Assembly (NCBI RefSeq): GCF_000934465.1
Contig: NZ_JXWY01000002.1
Coordinates: forward strand, 62,001 to 126,000
Direction of reading: 5' to 3'
Length of the DNA: 64,000 nucleotides
From: Staphylococcus microti
GTDB taxonomy: Bacteria; Bacillota; Bacilli; Staphylococcales; Staphylococcaceae
Of this stretch, positions 26,562 to 36,307 are shown one piece after another (position 1 is the first letter of the stretch; the number at the start of each line of letters is the position of its first letter). The position numbers and the translations under genes were made by a program. The notes under the pieces are model-generated. The model did no database searches, was not told the DNA's origin, and saw nothing but the letters and a program-made list of their open reading frames with translations.

Positions 26562-26932
26562 ACGAACTCTTATTCTCGCAATATTTTAGTTATTTTAAAA
26601 GGTCATTATCGCAAAGAATTCTCGTTTTCATTTATTATTTTACAATAGTATTTAACGTAACTATGAAATCGCTTTATTTATTGCGTTTTTCATTCAAAAC
26701 ATTAAGTAACATACCATTCATCGTGATTCACATGTCAACTAACTTAAATGAGTTAAAATGTATATTGTTAACTTGTAGCAAAATTCGGTATCATCACACG
26801 CCTTTTTCAACTGCTGTGAAAACCATATAGCCATCACATTTTATAGCCACTTACTACGCTAATATGGGCATCATGCACATATTGTTCAAATTATGTTAAT
26901 TAACGTACAGCAAATAATGTGGTTTAATAGAA

Positions 26933-26948
26933 TTGGAAGCGCTTAGAA
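26933..26948 (+). promoter_or_regulatory. cre-like site before fbp
   Basis: TTGGAAGCGCTTAGAA matches the cre consensus except one position (G for C near the right end). It directly follows a -10-like TTTAAT, fitting repression of gluconeogenesis by CcpA during sugar excess. Confidence 0.5.
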
Positions 26949-26982
26949 AAACAAAAATATGACTATAAGAGGTGTCAATTCC

Positions 26983-28938
26983 ATGCAATCATCACAAGAA
27001 ACAGAACTGAAGCGACAATATCTCGACTTGCTCGCTGAAAAGTACGATTCAGAAGAAAAAGTTGCGACAGAGTTGATTAGTCTGGCGTCTATTTTAGAAC
27101 TGCCAAAAGGGACGGAACACTTTGTCAGTGACTTACACGGTGAGTATCATGCCTTTCAACACGTCCTACGCAACGGCTCTGGTAATATTCAATCTAAAAT
27201 TCATGATATTTTTGATGATCGTCTCTCTGAAGAAGATATTAATGAGTTGATCGCCTTAGTGTATTACCCAGAAGACAAAATCAAGCGCATTAAAGCGAAC
27301 TTTAACTCTAAAGAAGCGCGTAATCAATGGTATGAAGCGACAATTAAACAATTGTTGGAACTCGTTACATATACATCATCTAAATATACACGTTCAAAAT
27401 TAAGAAAAGCTTTGCCGAAACAATATGTTTTCATTATTGAAGAGTTGTTGTACAAGTCGAATCGTTACAATAACAAAAAGGATTACTACTCGACGATTAT
27501 TCGCCAAGTGATTGACTTGAATCAAGCCGACAAACTTATTACGGGGCTTTCTAATTCGATTCAACGTCTCGTTGTCGATCATTTACACGTTGTCGGCGAT
27601 ATTTATGACCGTGGGCCACATCCGGATAAAATTATCGACACGTTGATTGATTATCACTCTGTCGATATTCAATGGGGGAACCATGATGCGTTATGGATGG
27701 GCGCTTACTCAGGTTCAAAAGTCTGTCTTGCAAACTTACTGCGCATTTGTGCACGCTATGACAACTTAGACATTATTGAAGACGCATATGGTATTAATTT
27801 ACGTCCATTGCTCACACTTGCGGAGAAATATTATGGCGATAACCCGGCATTCCGTCCGAAAAAGCACCCAGAAAAAACACCATCTGCATCGGAACAACTT
27901 CAAATTACGAAAATTCATCAAGCGATTGCGATTATTCAATTTAAGCTTGAAGCGCCGATTATTAAACGTTGCCCTGAATTTGATATGGATTCTCGCCTAT
28001 TATTAGATAAAGTGAACTATCGTGAAAACACCCTTGAAATCAACGGGACAGTTTATCCATTAGAAAATACATGCTTTAAAACCGTCGATCCACGTAATCC
28101 GACAGCCCTATTAGAAGAAGAACAAGAAGTTATTGATCGCCTGCTAATTGCTTTCCAAGAATCTGAGAAATTACGTCGTCATATCGACTTCTTAATGAAA
28201 AAAGGGACGCTCTACTTACGTTATAACGGCAACTTACTGATTCACGGCTGTATCCCTGTTGATGAAACAGGCAAAATGGAAGGTATGATGATTGACGGTA
28301 AATATGCGGCTGGCCGCGAACTCGTTGATGAATTTGAAGCACATGTTCGTTATGCATATGAACATTTAGACGAGCAAGATGATATTTCAACAGACTTAGT
28401 CTGGTATTTATGGACGGGTAAATATTCTTCCTTATTCGGTAAACGTGCAATGACAACGTTCGAACGTTACTTTATTAAAGACAAAACAACACATAAAGAA
28501 GAAAAGAACCCTTACTACCATTTGCGTGAACAAGAATCACACGTGAAATACATGCTGCAAGAATTTGATATGGATCCAGAACAAGGTCGTATCATTAACG
28601 GGCATACGCCTGTCAAAGAGCGCGACGGCGAAGATCCAATTAAAGCAAACGGCAAAATGCTCGTAATCGACGGTGGATTTTCAAAAGCGTACCAGTCAAC
28701 AACAGGTATTGCAGGCTACACTTTGCTTTATAACTCATTCGGCATGCAACTCGTGGCACACCAAGAGTTCAACTCGAAAGAAAACGTGCTTGAAACGGGC
28801 GAAGATGAACTGTCAATTCGCCGTGTTGTGGACGAAGAACTTGAGCGTAAGTTGATTAAAGATACGAATAAAGGTTGCGAGTTACAAAAAGAAATTGATA
28901 TGTTGAAAGAACTGATGACCTATCGCTATATGAAATAA
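26983..28938 (+). CDS. fbp: Fructose-1,6-bisphosphatase, class III
   Basis: A 651-residue gluconeogenic enzyme that hydrolyses fructose 1,6-bisphosphate to fructose 6-phosphate. Class III enzymes belong to the calcineurin-like phosphoesterase superfamily; its metal motifs are visible as [10 protein letters not shown] (about residue 48), [12 protein letters not shown] (about residue 205) and WGNHDALW (about residue 230), with NGHTPVK and the following GGFS near residue 550. Length equals the staphylococcal enzyme. The ATG at 26983 has AGAGGTG upstream; an ATG eight codons earlier has none. Monocistronic, with a cre-like site at the promoter. Confidence 0.95.
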   Translation: MQSSQETELKRQYLDLLAEKYDSEEKVATELISLASILELPKGTEHFVSDLHGEYHAFQHVLRNGSGNIQSKIHDIFDDRLSEEDINELIALVYYPEDKIKRIKANFNSKEARNQWYEATIKQLLELVTYTSSKYTRSKLRKALPKQYVFIIEELLYKSNRYNNKKDYYSTIIRQVIDLNQADKLITGLSNSIQRLVVDHLHVVGDIYDRGPHPDKIIDTLIDYHSVDIQWGNHDALWMGAYSGSKVCLANLLRICARYDNLDIIEDAYGINLRPLLTLAEKYYGDNPAFRPKKHPEKTPSASEQLQITKIHQAIAIIQFKLEAPIIKRCPEFDMDSRLLLDKVNYRENTLEINGTVYPLENTCFKTVDPRNPTALLEEEQEVIDRLLIAFQESEKLRRHIDFLMKKGTLYLRYNGNLLIHGCIPVDETGKMEGMMIDGKYAAGRELVDEFEAHVRYAYEHLDEQDDISTDLVWYLWTGKYSSLFGKRAMTTFERYFIKDKTTHKEEKNPYYHLREQESHVKYMLQEFDMDPEQGRIINGHTPVKERDGEDPIKANGKMLVIDGGFSKAYQSTTGIAGYTLLYNSFGMQLVAHQEFNSKENVLETGEDELSIRRVVDEELERKLIKDTNKGCELQKEIDMLKELMTYRYMK

Positions 28939-28948
28939 GGTGTATACG

Positions 28949-28990
28949 GCTATGTTGTTTAAATTATTTAAGCAACATAGCTTTCTTTTT
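28949..28990 (+). terminator. Terminator of fbp
   Basis: GCTATGTTG / CAACATAGC arms with an AT-rich inner stem, followed by a pyrimidine run ending in TTTTT. Confidence 0.8.
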
Positions 28991-29408
28991 GCATCTTTTA
29001 CTCCAGATAAACTGACAAGTTATCAAAATATAATAATCCCTCTTAATCATCTTCCTTTTTATTTTTGTTATTTCTTATTAATTTTGAGTCATTTGTTTTG
29101 AACTTCTGACTATTTTTTGTTATATTTCTCTGATTTGAGTAGATTTTTAATGTTGAAAGATGTAAAATTTTATAGTGCGATTCTAAACTATATCAATCGT
29201 ACCATTTCATAAAGAAGCGCATTATTTGTTATTTTCATTTAATACATAGACCAAAAATCCAAAATTATAAACATTTTGTTAAGGGCAGTCATCATGCGTC
29301 GCTATATGAAAATAGTGCGTTAAAGAGAATATTTTACATTTGATTTTAATGTGTACTATAATGATGAAAGCGTTTACTTATGAAGTGGAAATACTGGAGG
29401 GGTTATGT
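28991..29408. other. Intergenic region before the alanine symporter
   Basis: AT-rich with no gene. It ends in a promoter: TTTACA (29333-29338), 18 bases, TATAAT (29357-29362), then the cre site. Confidence 0.5.
29364..29379 (+). promoter_or_regulatory. cre site before the alanine symporter gene
   Basis: ATGAAAGCGTTTACTT is a full match to WTGNAANCGNWNNCWW. It lies immediately after the TATAAT box, over the predicted transcription start, a repressing position. Confidence 0.65.
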
Positions 29409-30791
29409 GTGATAGAAATCCTAGAGAAAATTAATGGGCTGTTATGGGGGGCCCCAAGTTTAATTTTACTATCTGGGACAGGTTTATTTTTAACCTTTGT
29501 ACTTAAAGGCATGCAATTTACAAAGCTATTCCATGCCTTCAAACTCGCTTTCGTCCCAGATAAAAAAGAATCAGAAAGCGAAGGAGACATTAGTAACTTT
29601 AAAGCTTTGATGACCTCACTTGCCGGAATGATCGGTAACGGGAACATCGCAGGGGTAGCGACTGCAGTAACGCTAGGTGGACCCGGCGCTGTATTCTGGA
29701 TGTGGGTCGTTGGTTTACTCGGTATGACAACCAAATATGCCGAAGCCTTACTTGCCATAAAATATCGTGAGCAAAATGCAAACGGCGAATATTCAAGCGG
29801 ACCGATGTACTATATAGAAAAAGGACTCGGATCAAAGTTCAAATTCTTAGCCGTTGCGTTTGCAGGATTTGGTGCCTTCGCTTCATTAGGGATCGGTAAC
29901 AGCGTACAATCTAACACAATTGCCGATGTTATGACGAATTCTTTCAATGTTAGCGGCTTTATTACAGGAATTATTTTAGCCATTTTAATTTCGTTAATTA
30001 TCTTTGGCGGTCTTAAACGTATTAGTAACGTTGCAGGCGTATTCGTGCCAATGATGGCCATCTTCTACATCGGTGCTGCCGTTACAATCATGTTGATTAA
30101 CTACGACAAAATTATTCCTGCGTTTGGTTTAATCTTCCAATATGCATTCACACCTGTATCAGCTGCAGGGGGCTTTACAGGTATTATGGTTATGCAGGCC
30201 GTTCAAAATGGTGTATCAAAAGGGATTTTCTCAAACGAAGCTGGTTTAGGGACTGTTGCTTTGATCTCAGGTAATGCGAAATCAGGCCATCCTGCGATTC
30301 AAGCACTCGTTGCCATGACAGGGACATTTATTGTAACGATTGTTGTATGTACAATGACAGCACTCGTATTACTCGTTACAGGTTTCTGGGATCCAAGTGG
30401 TGGTTTATTATCTGGCGTACCACACGATCCAAAATTAGAAGCCGGTGCATTAACAAGTGCTGCTTTCGGTTCTAGTCTCGGTACATTAGGTGAATATGTT
30501 GTATCATTATCAGTAATCTTCTTTGGTTTCTCAACAATCATCGCTTGGTTCGTATACGGTGCGAAATGTTTCGAATATTTATTCGGCGTAAAATACGTGA
30601 TGTTATATGGCGTGATTTACGTATTCGCAACGTTTATAGGAACAGTTGCTGACTTGCGTACAGTATGGCTGTTCGCAGACGTCGCAAACGCAATGATGAT
30701 GATTCCAAACTTAGTCGGTATCTTATTGCTATACAAAGTGATTAAACGTGAAACAGATGATTACTTCAAACCATCTATTAACAAAGCTTAA
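29409..30791 (+). CDS. Sodium:alanine/glycine symporter (AGCS family)
   Basis: A 460-residue transporter with about eleven membrane segments that brings alanine or glycine in with sodium. The family signature is clear: SLAGMIGNGNIAGVATAVTLGGPGAVFWMW near residue 75 and QNGVSKGIFSNEAGLGT near residue 270. The start is GTG 29409, preceded by GGAGGGG at optimal distance; the open frame extends 23 codons further but overlaps the promoter and cre site. Monocistronic. Catabolite control of an amino acid importer parallels that of the serine operon. Confidence 0.9.
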   Translation: MIEILEKINGLLWGAPSLILLSGTGLFLTFVLKGMQFTKLFHAFKLAFVPDKKESESEGDISNFKALMTSLAGMIGNGNIAGVATAVTLGGPGAVFWMWVVGLLGMTTKYAEALLAIKYREQNANGEYSSGPMYYIEKGLGSKFKFLAVAFAGFGAFASLGIGNSVQSNTIADVMTNSFNVSGFITGIILAILISLIIFGGLKRISNVAGVFVPMMAIFYIGAAVTIMLINYDKIIPAFGLIFQYAFTPVSAAGGFTGIMVMQAVQNGVSKGIFSNEAGLGTVALISGNAKSGHPAIQALVAMTGTFIVTIVVCTMTALVLLVTGFWDPSGGLLSGVPHDPKLEAGALTSAAFGSSLGTLGEYVVSLSVIFFGFSTIIAWFVYGAKCFEYLFGVKYVMLYGVIYVFATFIGTVADLRTVWLFADVANAMMMIPNLVGILLLYKVIKRETDDYFKPSINKA

Positions 30792-30797
30792 TAGTGT

Positions 30798-30837
30798 GAA
30801 AAACGACCACAGCTGAACATGCTGATGGTCGTTTTTT
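30798..30837. terminator. Bidirectional terminator
   Basis: AACGACCA-CAGC / GCTGA-TGGTCGTT arms, T-run right and A-run left. It separates the symporter from the convergent ABC exporter. Confidence 0.85.
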
Positions 30838-30845
30838 GATATTTA

Positions 30846-32639
30846 TTACGTTAACTCGCCTCTTAATTGTAGTTGATACAAATTGTAATAAATGCCGCGT
30901 TGGGCTAGTAATTGTTCATGTGTGCCACGTTCTGCAATCACACCTTTATTAAGAACGAGTATTTGATCTGCGTCTTGAATGGTCGACAGACGGTGTGCAA
31001 TCGCTAATGTCGTACGTCCGTGACGCATTTTGGCTAATGATTGCTGGATGGCTTCTTCTGTTTCAGAGTCGATATTTGCGGTCGCTTCATCAAGGAGCAA
31101 TATTTTCGGATCCATCGCCATTGTACGTGCAAACGCAATTAACTGACGCTGACCGCTTGAAAAGGCACGCCCTTGCTCAATTACTTGATGTTCATAGCCG
31201 TCTGGTAAACGCATAATAAAGTCGTGGGCATGGACGAACTTCGCTGCTGCTTCGACTTGCTCAAACGTCATAGTTGGATGATACAAGCGAATATTCGATG
31301 CCACTGTGCCATAGAAAATAAATGGATCTTGCAATACAAGTCCAATACTCTGCTTCAATGTTTGTTGTGCATATTGTTTAATCGACACACCGTCAATCAA
31401 AATTTCTCCACGGTCAAACTCATAAAAACGCATAAAAAGATTGGCAATCGTACTTTTACCTGAGCCTGTATGACCGACAAGCGCGATAGTTTGTCCCGGC
31501 TCGGCAGTAAAGGAAATGTTATGTAACACATCATGTGTACCGTCATAACTAAAGCTCACATTTTTAAATTCAATACGCCCTTGTTGAATCGTTGCTGTTG
31601 TATCTTCTTGTTGTTGTGGCGCAGTCGTTTCATTGTCCATCATATTAAACACTCGACTCGCTGATACAATCGCTTGTTGGAAAATATTTAAATTTTGACT
31701 GACTTGGTTAATTGGTTCAAAGAAACGTTGCATATATTGAATAAAGGCGTAAATCACACCTGCCGTTACAGTTTCACTAAAACTTAACACGCCAAAGTAA
31801 GCGAGAATCATCACAGTCGCAAATGTTGCAAGCATTGTCATCGCAGGTCGTAACATTAAGCTATCTAAACGTATCGTCTTAATCGTTTGCTCGTAGTGTG
31901 CGTCATTAATCGCGCCGAACTCTTGACGTAAACGTTGTTGCTGATTGAACACTTGAATAATTTTCATGCCTTCAATCGACTCTGCTAACTTGGCGTTTAA
32001 ATCAGATAAACGCTGACGTGTCGCATTGAAATAAACAGATGCCAAGCGACGATACAATGCCAATATCCCTACGACCACAGGCACAAATAACATCGCAAAA
32101 AAGGCCATACGAATGTCCAAAACAAACATCATGACAAAACTGGCAATAATCATAAAGAACGCTTGTAAGAAAGACGTTAAAACACCTGTAAACATCTCGA
32201 TAATCGCTTCTGTATCATTCGTTAATCTCGACACGATACTGCCACTCGGTGTTTCGTCAAAAAACGCCATACCGAGTCGTGTAATATCATGAAATGCATC
32301 AATACGCAGTTGCTGAATGACTTTGAGTGCCAAATATTGTAAGAAATAGACGCTTAAATACGTCGTCACAGCACCGATGATTTGAATAATAATAAATGCG
32401 ATAAATAGCCAAACAACTTGCTGATCAGACATTGTACCATTTAATAAATACGCATCGATAAAAACTTTTACAAGGTATGGAATGCTCATACTCGCCGCAA
32501 TCGACAAGCCGAGCATGATTAACGCAAACGCAATCAATTTTTTAAAAGGAAGTGTATAGCGTAATAAGCGTAACAATACGTGCCATTGTTCTTTAGCTGA
32601 AAGTTGTCGTGTTGTTTCACTAGAATGTTTCACCATCAT
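30846..32639 (-). CDS. Heterodimeric ABC exporter, subunit 2 (active Walker B)
   Basis: A 597-residue half-transporter with six N-terminal membrane helices and a C-terminal ATPase. Walker A is LVGHTGSGKST (about residue 375) and Walker B ILLLDEATANID has the catalytic Glu, but the signature reads SSGQR rather than the canonical SGGQ. It is paired with the upstream half-transporter, whose signature is canonical and whose catalytic Glu is Asp. This complementary asymmetry is the mark of heterodimeric multidrug exporters such as BmrCD and LmrCD. The start overlaps the partner's 3' end by 20 bases, with AGAGGTGG upstream; ATG 32636 is an alternative. Substrates are unknown. Confidence 0.9.
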   Translation of the reverse strand: MMVKHSSETTRQLSAKEQWHVLLRLLRYTLPFKKLIAFALIMLGLSIAASMSIPYLVKVFIDAYLLNGTMSDQQVVWLFIAFIIIQIIGAVTTYLSVYFLQYLALKVIQQLRIDAFHDITRLGMAFFDETPSGSIVSRLTNDTEAIIEMFTGVLTSFLQAFFMIIASFVMMFVLDIRMAFFAMLFVPVVVGILALYRRLASVYFNATRQRLSDLNAKLAESIEGMKIIQVFNQQQRLRQEFGAINDAHYEQTIKTIRLDSLMLRPAMTMLATFATVMILAYFGVLSFSETVTAGVIYAFIQYMQRFFEPINQVSQNLNIFQQAIVSASRVFNMMDNETTAPQQQEDTTATIQQGRIEFKNVSFSYDGTHDVLHNISFTAEPGQTIALVGHTGSGKSTIANLFMRFYEFDRGEILIDGVSIKQYAQQTLKQSIGLVLQDPFIFYGTVASNIRLYHPTMTFEQVEAAAKFVHAHDFIMRLPDGYEHQVIEQGRAFSSGQRQLIAFARTMAMDPKILLLDEATANIDSETEEAIQQSLAKMRHGRTTLAIAHRLSTIQDADQILVLNKGVIAERGTHEQLLAQRGIYYNLYQLQLRGELT

Positions 32640-34410
32640 GACCACCTCTTTCTACTTGCTGCGTCAAATCTTCCCTTAAACGTGCTTGCATCGCTTGGGC
32701 ATGGAACGTATCTGCATACCAACCACCACGAGCAATCAAGTCATCATGTGTACCTCGCTCAATAATCGTGCCATCACGCATCACTAAAATCATATCTGCG
32801 TGCATCACGGCACTCATACGATGTGCTGTAATCATATTCGTCTTGCCTTGTCGTGTTTGTTTCAAGTTATGCAATATCGCCGCTTCCGTCTCGGCATCTA
32901 CAGCTGATAATGCATCATCTAATATAAGTACTTCTGGATCTGTCATCAGCGCACGTGCAATAGAAATACGCTGTTTCTGTCCACCTGATAGTGACACACC
33001 ACGTTCCCCTACAACTGTCTCATAAGCATCCGGCAGTGCCATAATATCTTGATGAATATGACTCATTTGACTAGCATGGTACAACACGTCATCCGACACG
33101 TCTGGCTGACTAAACGCAATATTCCCACGTATCGTTGATGAAAATAAAAAGTGTTCTTGTGGCACATAGCCAAATTGTGCACGCAATGTATCTATTGGAT
33201 AGTCACGAATTGGACGATCTCCGTATTGAATATCATTTGGTTGTGCAGTGTCGAATTCGCGCAATAGTAAGCGCAACAATAAACTTTTACCAGAACCCGT
33301 ACTGCCGACAATACCGACCGTCATTCCTTTTTTCAAAGTAAAGTGAATGTCGTGTAAGCGCGGTGTCTTTTCATGCGGAAATTGAAATTGCGCCAGTTGA
33401 AACACAATATCCCCTGCTGGTGTTGCATCCGTCACTGCTTTATCTTGTATATCATTTTCCACTTGTTCAATCAGACGGATACGATCATATGACGCATGTC
33501 CACGTTGCACGATATTAAAAAAGAAGCCGAGTGCCAGCAACGGCCAAACTAACATGCTTAAGTACGTTGTAAAAGTGACGAGTGCCCCAATCGTCAATTC
33601 GCCACGCAATGTCATCGCAGCACCAAAGCCCATACTGAGCAAATAGCTACTGCCTAATACTAACTGAATTGTTGGATCAAATAATGCATCGATCTTCGCG
33701 ACACGCATATTTTTATCAACGACATCATCACTCAGCTCACGGAAGTCGGCTTCGTCATCTGCTTCATAACCGAACGACTTCGTTACTTTAATCCCCGAAA
33801 TACTTTCTTGCGTTTTATCGTTGAGCTGACTGAATGCCGCCTGTGCTTTTTTAAAAGTTTTATGTAGCAGACGTCCGTAATAGTTCGTTGCCAGCACTAA
33901 AATAGGAAGTGGTAAAATCGCAATCAATGTCAACTTAGGACTCACTGTCATTGCCATCATCGCAAGTGTCATCCCGCCCGTAATCAGTGCATCGCCAATC
34001 GTTAGCACACCGATACCTGCTGAACTTTGAACGGCACGAATATCATTTGTCGCATGCGCCATCAAATCGCCCGTTCGATACTTTTGATAAAAGGACGGAC
34101 TCATCAGCGTATATTTTGAATAAAGTCGCTCACGTAAAATACGCCCGAGTTTTGCACTCGCACCGAACAGCTGCATACGTGAAATAAAACGTAACAGATA
34201 GATCATAATCCCCAAGCCAAAAATAATCGCCAAATACATCGTTAACAAGCTGGGCGTCAATGTCTTATTCGTAATATGGTCGATGACAAACCCGATAATT
34301 TGTGGCGGAATCAAACTACAAAACGTCGTTACGAACATCGCTATAAAAGCAATGATATAGCGCTTTTTCTCTTGTTTTAAAAACCAACTTAAATCTCGAA
34401 ATACTTTCAT
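32620..34410 (-). CDS. Heterodimeric ABC exporter, subunit 1 (degenerate Walker B)
   Basis: A 596-residue half-transporter with an exporter-type membrane domain and a C-terminal ATPase. Walker A is IVGSTGSGKSLL and the signature LSGGQKQR is intact, while Walker B reads LILDDALSAVD with Asp where the catalytic Glu is expected. It therefore forms the degenerate site of a heterodimer with the next gene. GGGGGTGAC lies before the ATG. The two genes overlap and must be co-translated. It likely exports lipophilic compounds or peptides; no regulator or peptide substrate gene is adjacent. Confidence 0.9.
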   Translation of the reverse strand: MKVFRDLSWFLKQEKKRYIIAFIAMFVTTFCSLIPPQIIGFVIDHITNKTLTPSLLTMYLAIIFGLGIMIYLLRFISRMQLFGASAKLGRILRERLYSKYTLMSPSFYQKYRTGDLMAHATNDIRAVQSSAGIGVLTIGDALITGGMTLAMMAMTVSPKLTLIAILPLPILVLATNYYGRLLHKTFKKAQAAFSQLNDKTQESISGIKVTKSFGYEADDEADFRELSDDVVDKNMRVAKIDALFDPTIQLVLGSSYLLSMGFGAAMTLRGELTIGALVTFTTYLSMLVWPLLALGFFFNIVQRGHASYDRIRLIEQVENDIQDKAVTDATPAGDIVFQLAQFQFPHEKTPRLHDIHFTLKKGMTVGIVGSTGSGKSLLLRLLLREFDTAQPNDIQYGDRPIRDYPIDTLRAQFGYVPQEHFLFSSTIRGNIAFSQPDVSDDVLYHASQMSHIHQDIMALPDAYETVVGERGVSLSGGQKQRISIARALMTDPEVLILDDALSAVDAETEAAILHNLKQTRQGKTNMITAHRMSAVMHADMILVMRDGTIIERGTHDDLIARGGWYADTFHAQAMQARLREDLTQQVERGGHDGETF

Positions 34411-34513
34411 TCAATGTCACCCCCATGTTGCCTATATTTTAGTTGAAAGTTACAAAAATTTGTTATATCTACTATCATATACAAATTAAGGTTCAAGACA
34501 AAGTGATTGAGAC

Positions 34514-36157
34514 TTATAATACGTCGCCTTGTAGCGTATAAACAACTTTTCCCGCCACAATCGTTTGCAGCACATCTATATCCAACAAAGACACATCCAG
34601 ATCAAGCGGATTATCAGACAAACAGACAAAGTCCGCAAGTGCCCCAGGTCGAATCACACCTTGGTCACCTGGTACACCGTTCAACGCTGCCGCGTCACAC
34701 GTCACCGCAGCTAACGCATCATAACGCGACAAACACTCTGATGCGCCTAGCTGCACGCCTGCACTTGTGCGTCGTTCACATGCGTGATGCATCAAGTGCA
34801 ACGGTGCTATCGGCGTCACCGGTGCGTCCGCGTGCAATGTGTAACAGACACCACATGCACGCGCCGTGGCGGTCGGAAACACCTGTTGCGCACGTTCTGC
34901 ACCCAGTAACGTCGTGCGCAACAAGTCACCCGTCACTGAAATTTGATTCGTGAAAAACGAGCCACCAACGTCATATTTCGACATCAATTGCAGTTGCGTT
35001 GGCGTGACCGTGTGTAAGTGTTCGATACGATTTCGACACACACGGTTGGCAGTGCGATAGCGAGCCGTCGCAATATACGCCTCCAATGTACGCTGTATTG
35101 CGACATCGCCTATCGCATGCGTGATGAGATGAAACCCACGTTGTTGAAAATCAACAAACTGACGATACATCTCATCTGACGATAGAACCGGGTTAGGCGC
35201 CTGACGTCCATCAGCGTAGGCGCTCGAGAGCGCAGCCGTTCGCAAGTTCATCGTCCCATCGGCGAAGAACTTCACACCATTGGCCGTTGCCATGCCTTTT
35301 GAATGCTGGCGAAAGCGTAGCGCCCAGTCGTCATGTGTCGTTGTGCGATACGCAGGATAGGCATTCAAAGTGTCGGCTTGCAACGTCCATCGGCTGCGTA
35401 TCTTCTGTGGGGTCGCCAAGAAGTGACACACCCCGTCGACTTCGCTCTTGCCATACAGGCCACCGACGTTGAGCTCGCTCAGCTCTGTGACACCCGCGCG
35501 CAAGTAGCTGGCGACGCCTTGGGCAAGAGCGGACGCAATGGACTCGGGGGCGAGTTGCGGGGAATGACGTTTGGCACTCGGTATCGAATAAAAGTCACAA
35601 ATATGACCCGTCAGCGCGCCCGACACGTCACGGGTGTAGAAGGCTTGTGGTGGGTCGTCATCTGTTAAGCCAATACCGACACGTTCCAAGCCAGCCGTGT
35701 TCAAAACAACTGCATGAAACGACGCATGTTCTAATAAAATCGGTATATCCCGACTGATTTGATCCAAGTCATGACGTGTGGGATGACGTTGTTCTGTGAA
35801 TTGTTCCGCTGTATACCCCACGATTTTTAACCAGCCATTTGGTGTTAAAGTAATTTCTGACAAACGCGCACGTATTGACACGACGAGTGCCTCAATAGAA
35901 TCATAGCTGTCACACGATGGAAAAGGCGTTTGCACACTGCCCATTAAAATATGGCTATGTGTATCAATCATGCCAGGAATTACATAATGCCCTTGCACAT
36001 TTAATACATCGTCTTGTCCCGTCGTCTCAACAAATGTATCCTGTCGCACAATACGTAAAATTTTCCCGTCCTCCATTTCAATCGTTCCGAGATACGGCGC
36101 TTGTTCTTTCGTCATATCAATCATCTTTGCATTCACAAGTCGTTTGAGCTCTTTCAT
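34514..36157 (-). CDS. Amidohydrolase, YtcJ-like
   Basis: A 547-residue metal-dependent hydrolase of the amidohydrolase 3 (YtcJ/NfdA-like) group. Residues about 55-70 contain VIPGMIDTHSHIL with the HxH metal motif. Further ligands are likely HASFHA (about 142), HAIGDVAIQRT (about 355) and the C-terminal DAPVTPIAPLHLM region. The cytoplasmic substrate is unknown; family members act on formamides and related C-N bonds. GGGGTGATG lies before the ATG at 36157. The middle and 3' parts are visibly GC-richer than the flanks, with many CGC, GCG and CAC codons, suggesting different ancestry or relaxed codon selection. No terminator is obvious at 34440-34510. Confidence 0.8.
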   Translation of the reverse strand: MKELKRLVNAKMIDMTKEQAPYLGTIEMEDGKILRIVRQDTFVETTGQDDVLNVQGHYVIPGMIDTHSHILMGSVQTPFPSCDSYDSIEALVVSIRARLSEITLTPNGWLKIVGYTAEQFTEQRHPTRHDLDQISRDIPILLEHASFHAVVLNTAGLERVGIGLTDDDPPQAFYTRDVSGALTGHICDFYSIPSAKRHSPQLAPESIASALAQGVASYLRAGVTELSELNVGGLYGKSEVDGVCHFLATPQKIRSRWTLQADTLNAYPAYRTTTHDDWALRFRQHSKGMATANGVKFFADGTMNLRTAALSSAYADGRQAPNPVLSSDEMYRQFVDFQQRGFHLITHAIGDVAIQRTLEAYIATARYRTANRVCRNRIEHLHTVTPTQLQLMSKYDVGGSFFTNQISVTGDLLRTTLLGAERAQQVFPTATARACGVCYTLHADAPVTPIAPLHLMHHACERRTSAGVQLGASECLSRYDALAAVTCDAAALNGVPGDQGVIRPGALADFVCLSDNPLDLDVSLLDIDVLQTIVAGKVVYTLQGDVL

Positions 36158-36256
36158 CACATCACCCCATTTAGTTACTGTTCATTCTAAAAGTATTTCA
36201 CTCAAGGTGCCAGTCCAATCATCACTTCCCCATATTTTGAGGGGGCACAAAACTTT

Positions 36257-36306
36257 AGGAGCAGGACAGAAATCTTTGATCACAATAAACTTTCTGTCCT
36301 ACTCCT
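36257..36306. terminator. Staphylococcal GGACAGAAA hairpin repeat, copy A
   Basis: Arms AGGAGCAGGACAGAAA (36257-36272) and TTTCTGTCCTACTCCT (36291-36306) pair with one mismatch. It sits at the 3' end of the 171-residue membrane protein gene and probably terminates it. It shares the GGACAGAAA core with copy B at 36719-36763. Confidence 0.7.
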
Positions 36307-36307
36307 A

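Larger units (their letters stand above)
26428..26982. other. Intergenic region between MFS gene and fbp
   Basis: AT-rich, holding the divergent control sequences listed separately. A 94-codon frame at 26546-26830 has no ribosome site and overlaps the Rex-type operator, so it is not called. Confidence 0.5.

Noticed and set aside
26546-26830. 94-codon plus-strand frame between the MFS gene and fbp
   Set aside because: Begins inside the Rex-type operator, no ribosome site, AT-driven composition.
30995-31463. Plus-strand frames opposite the ABC exporter
   Set aside because: Shadows of the ATPase domain on the minus strand, without ribosome sites.
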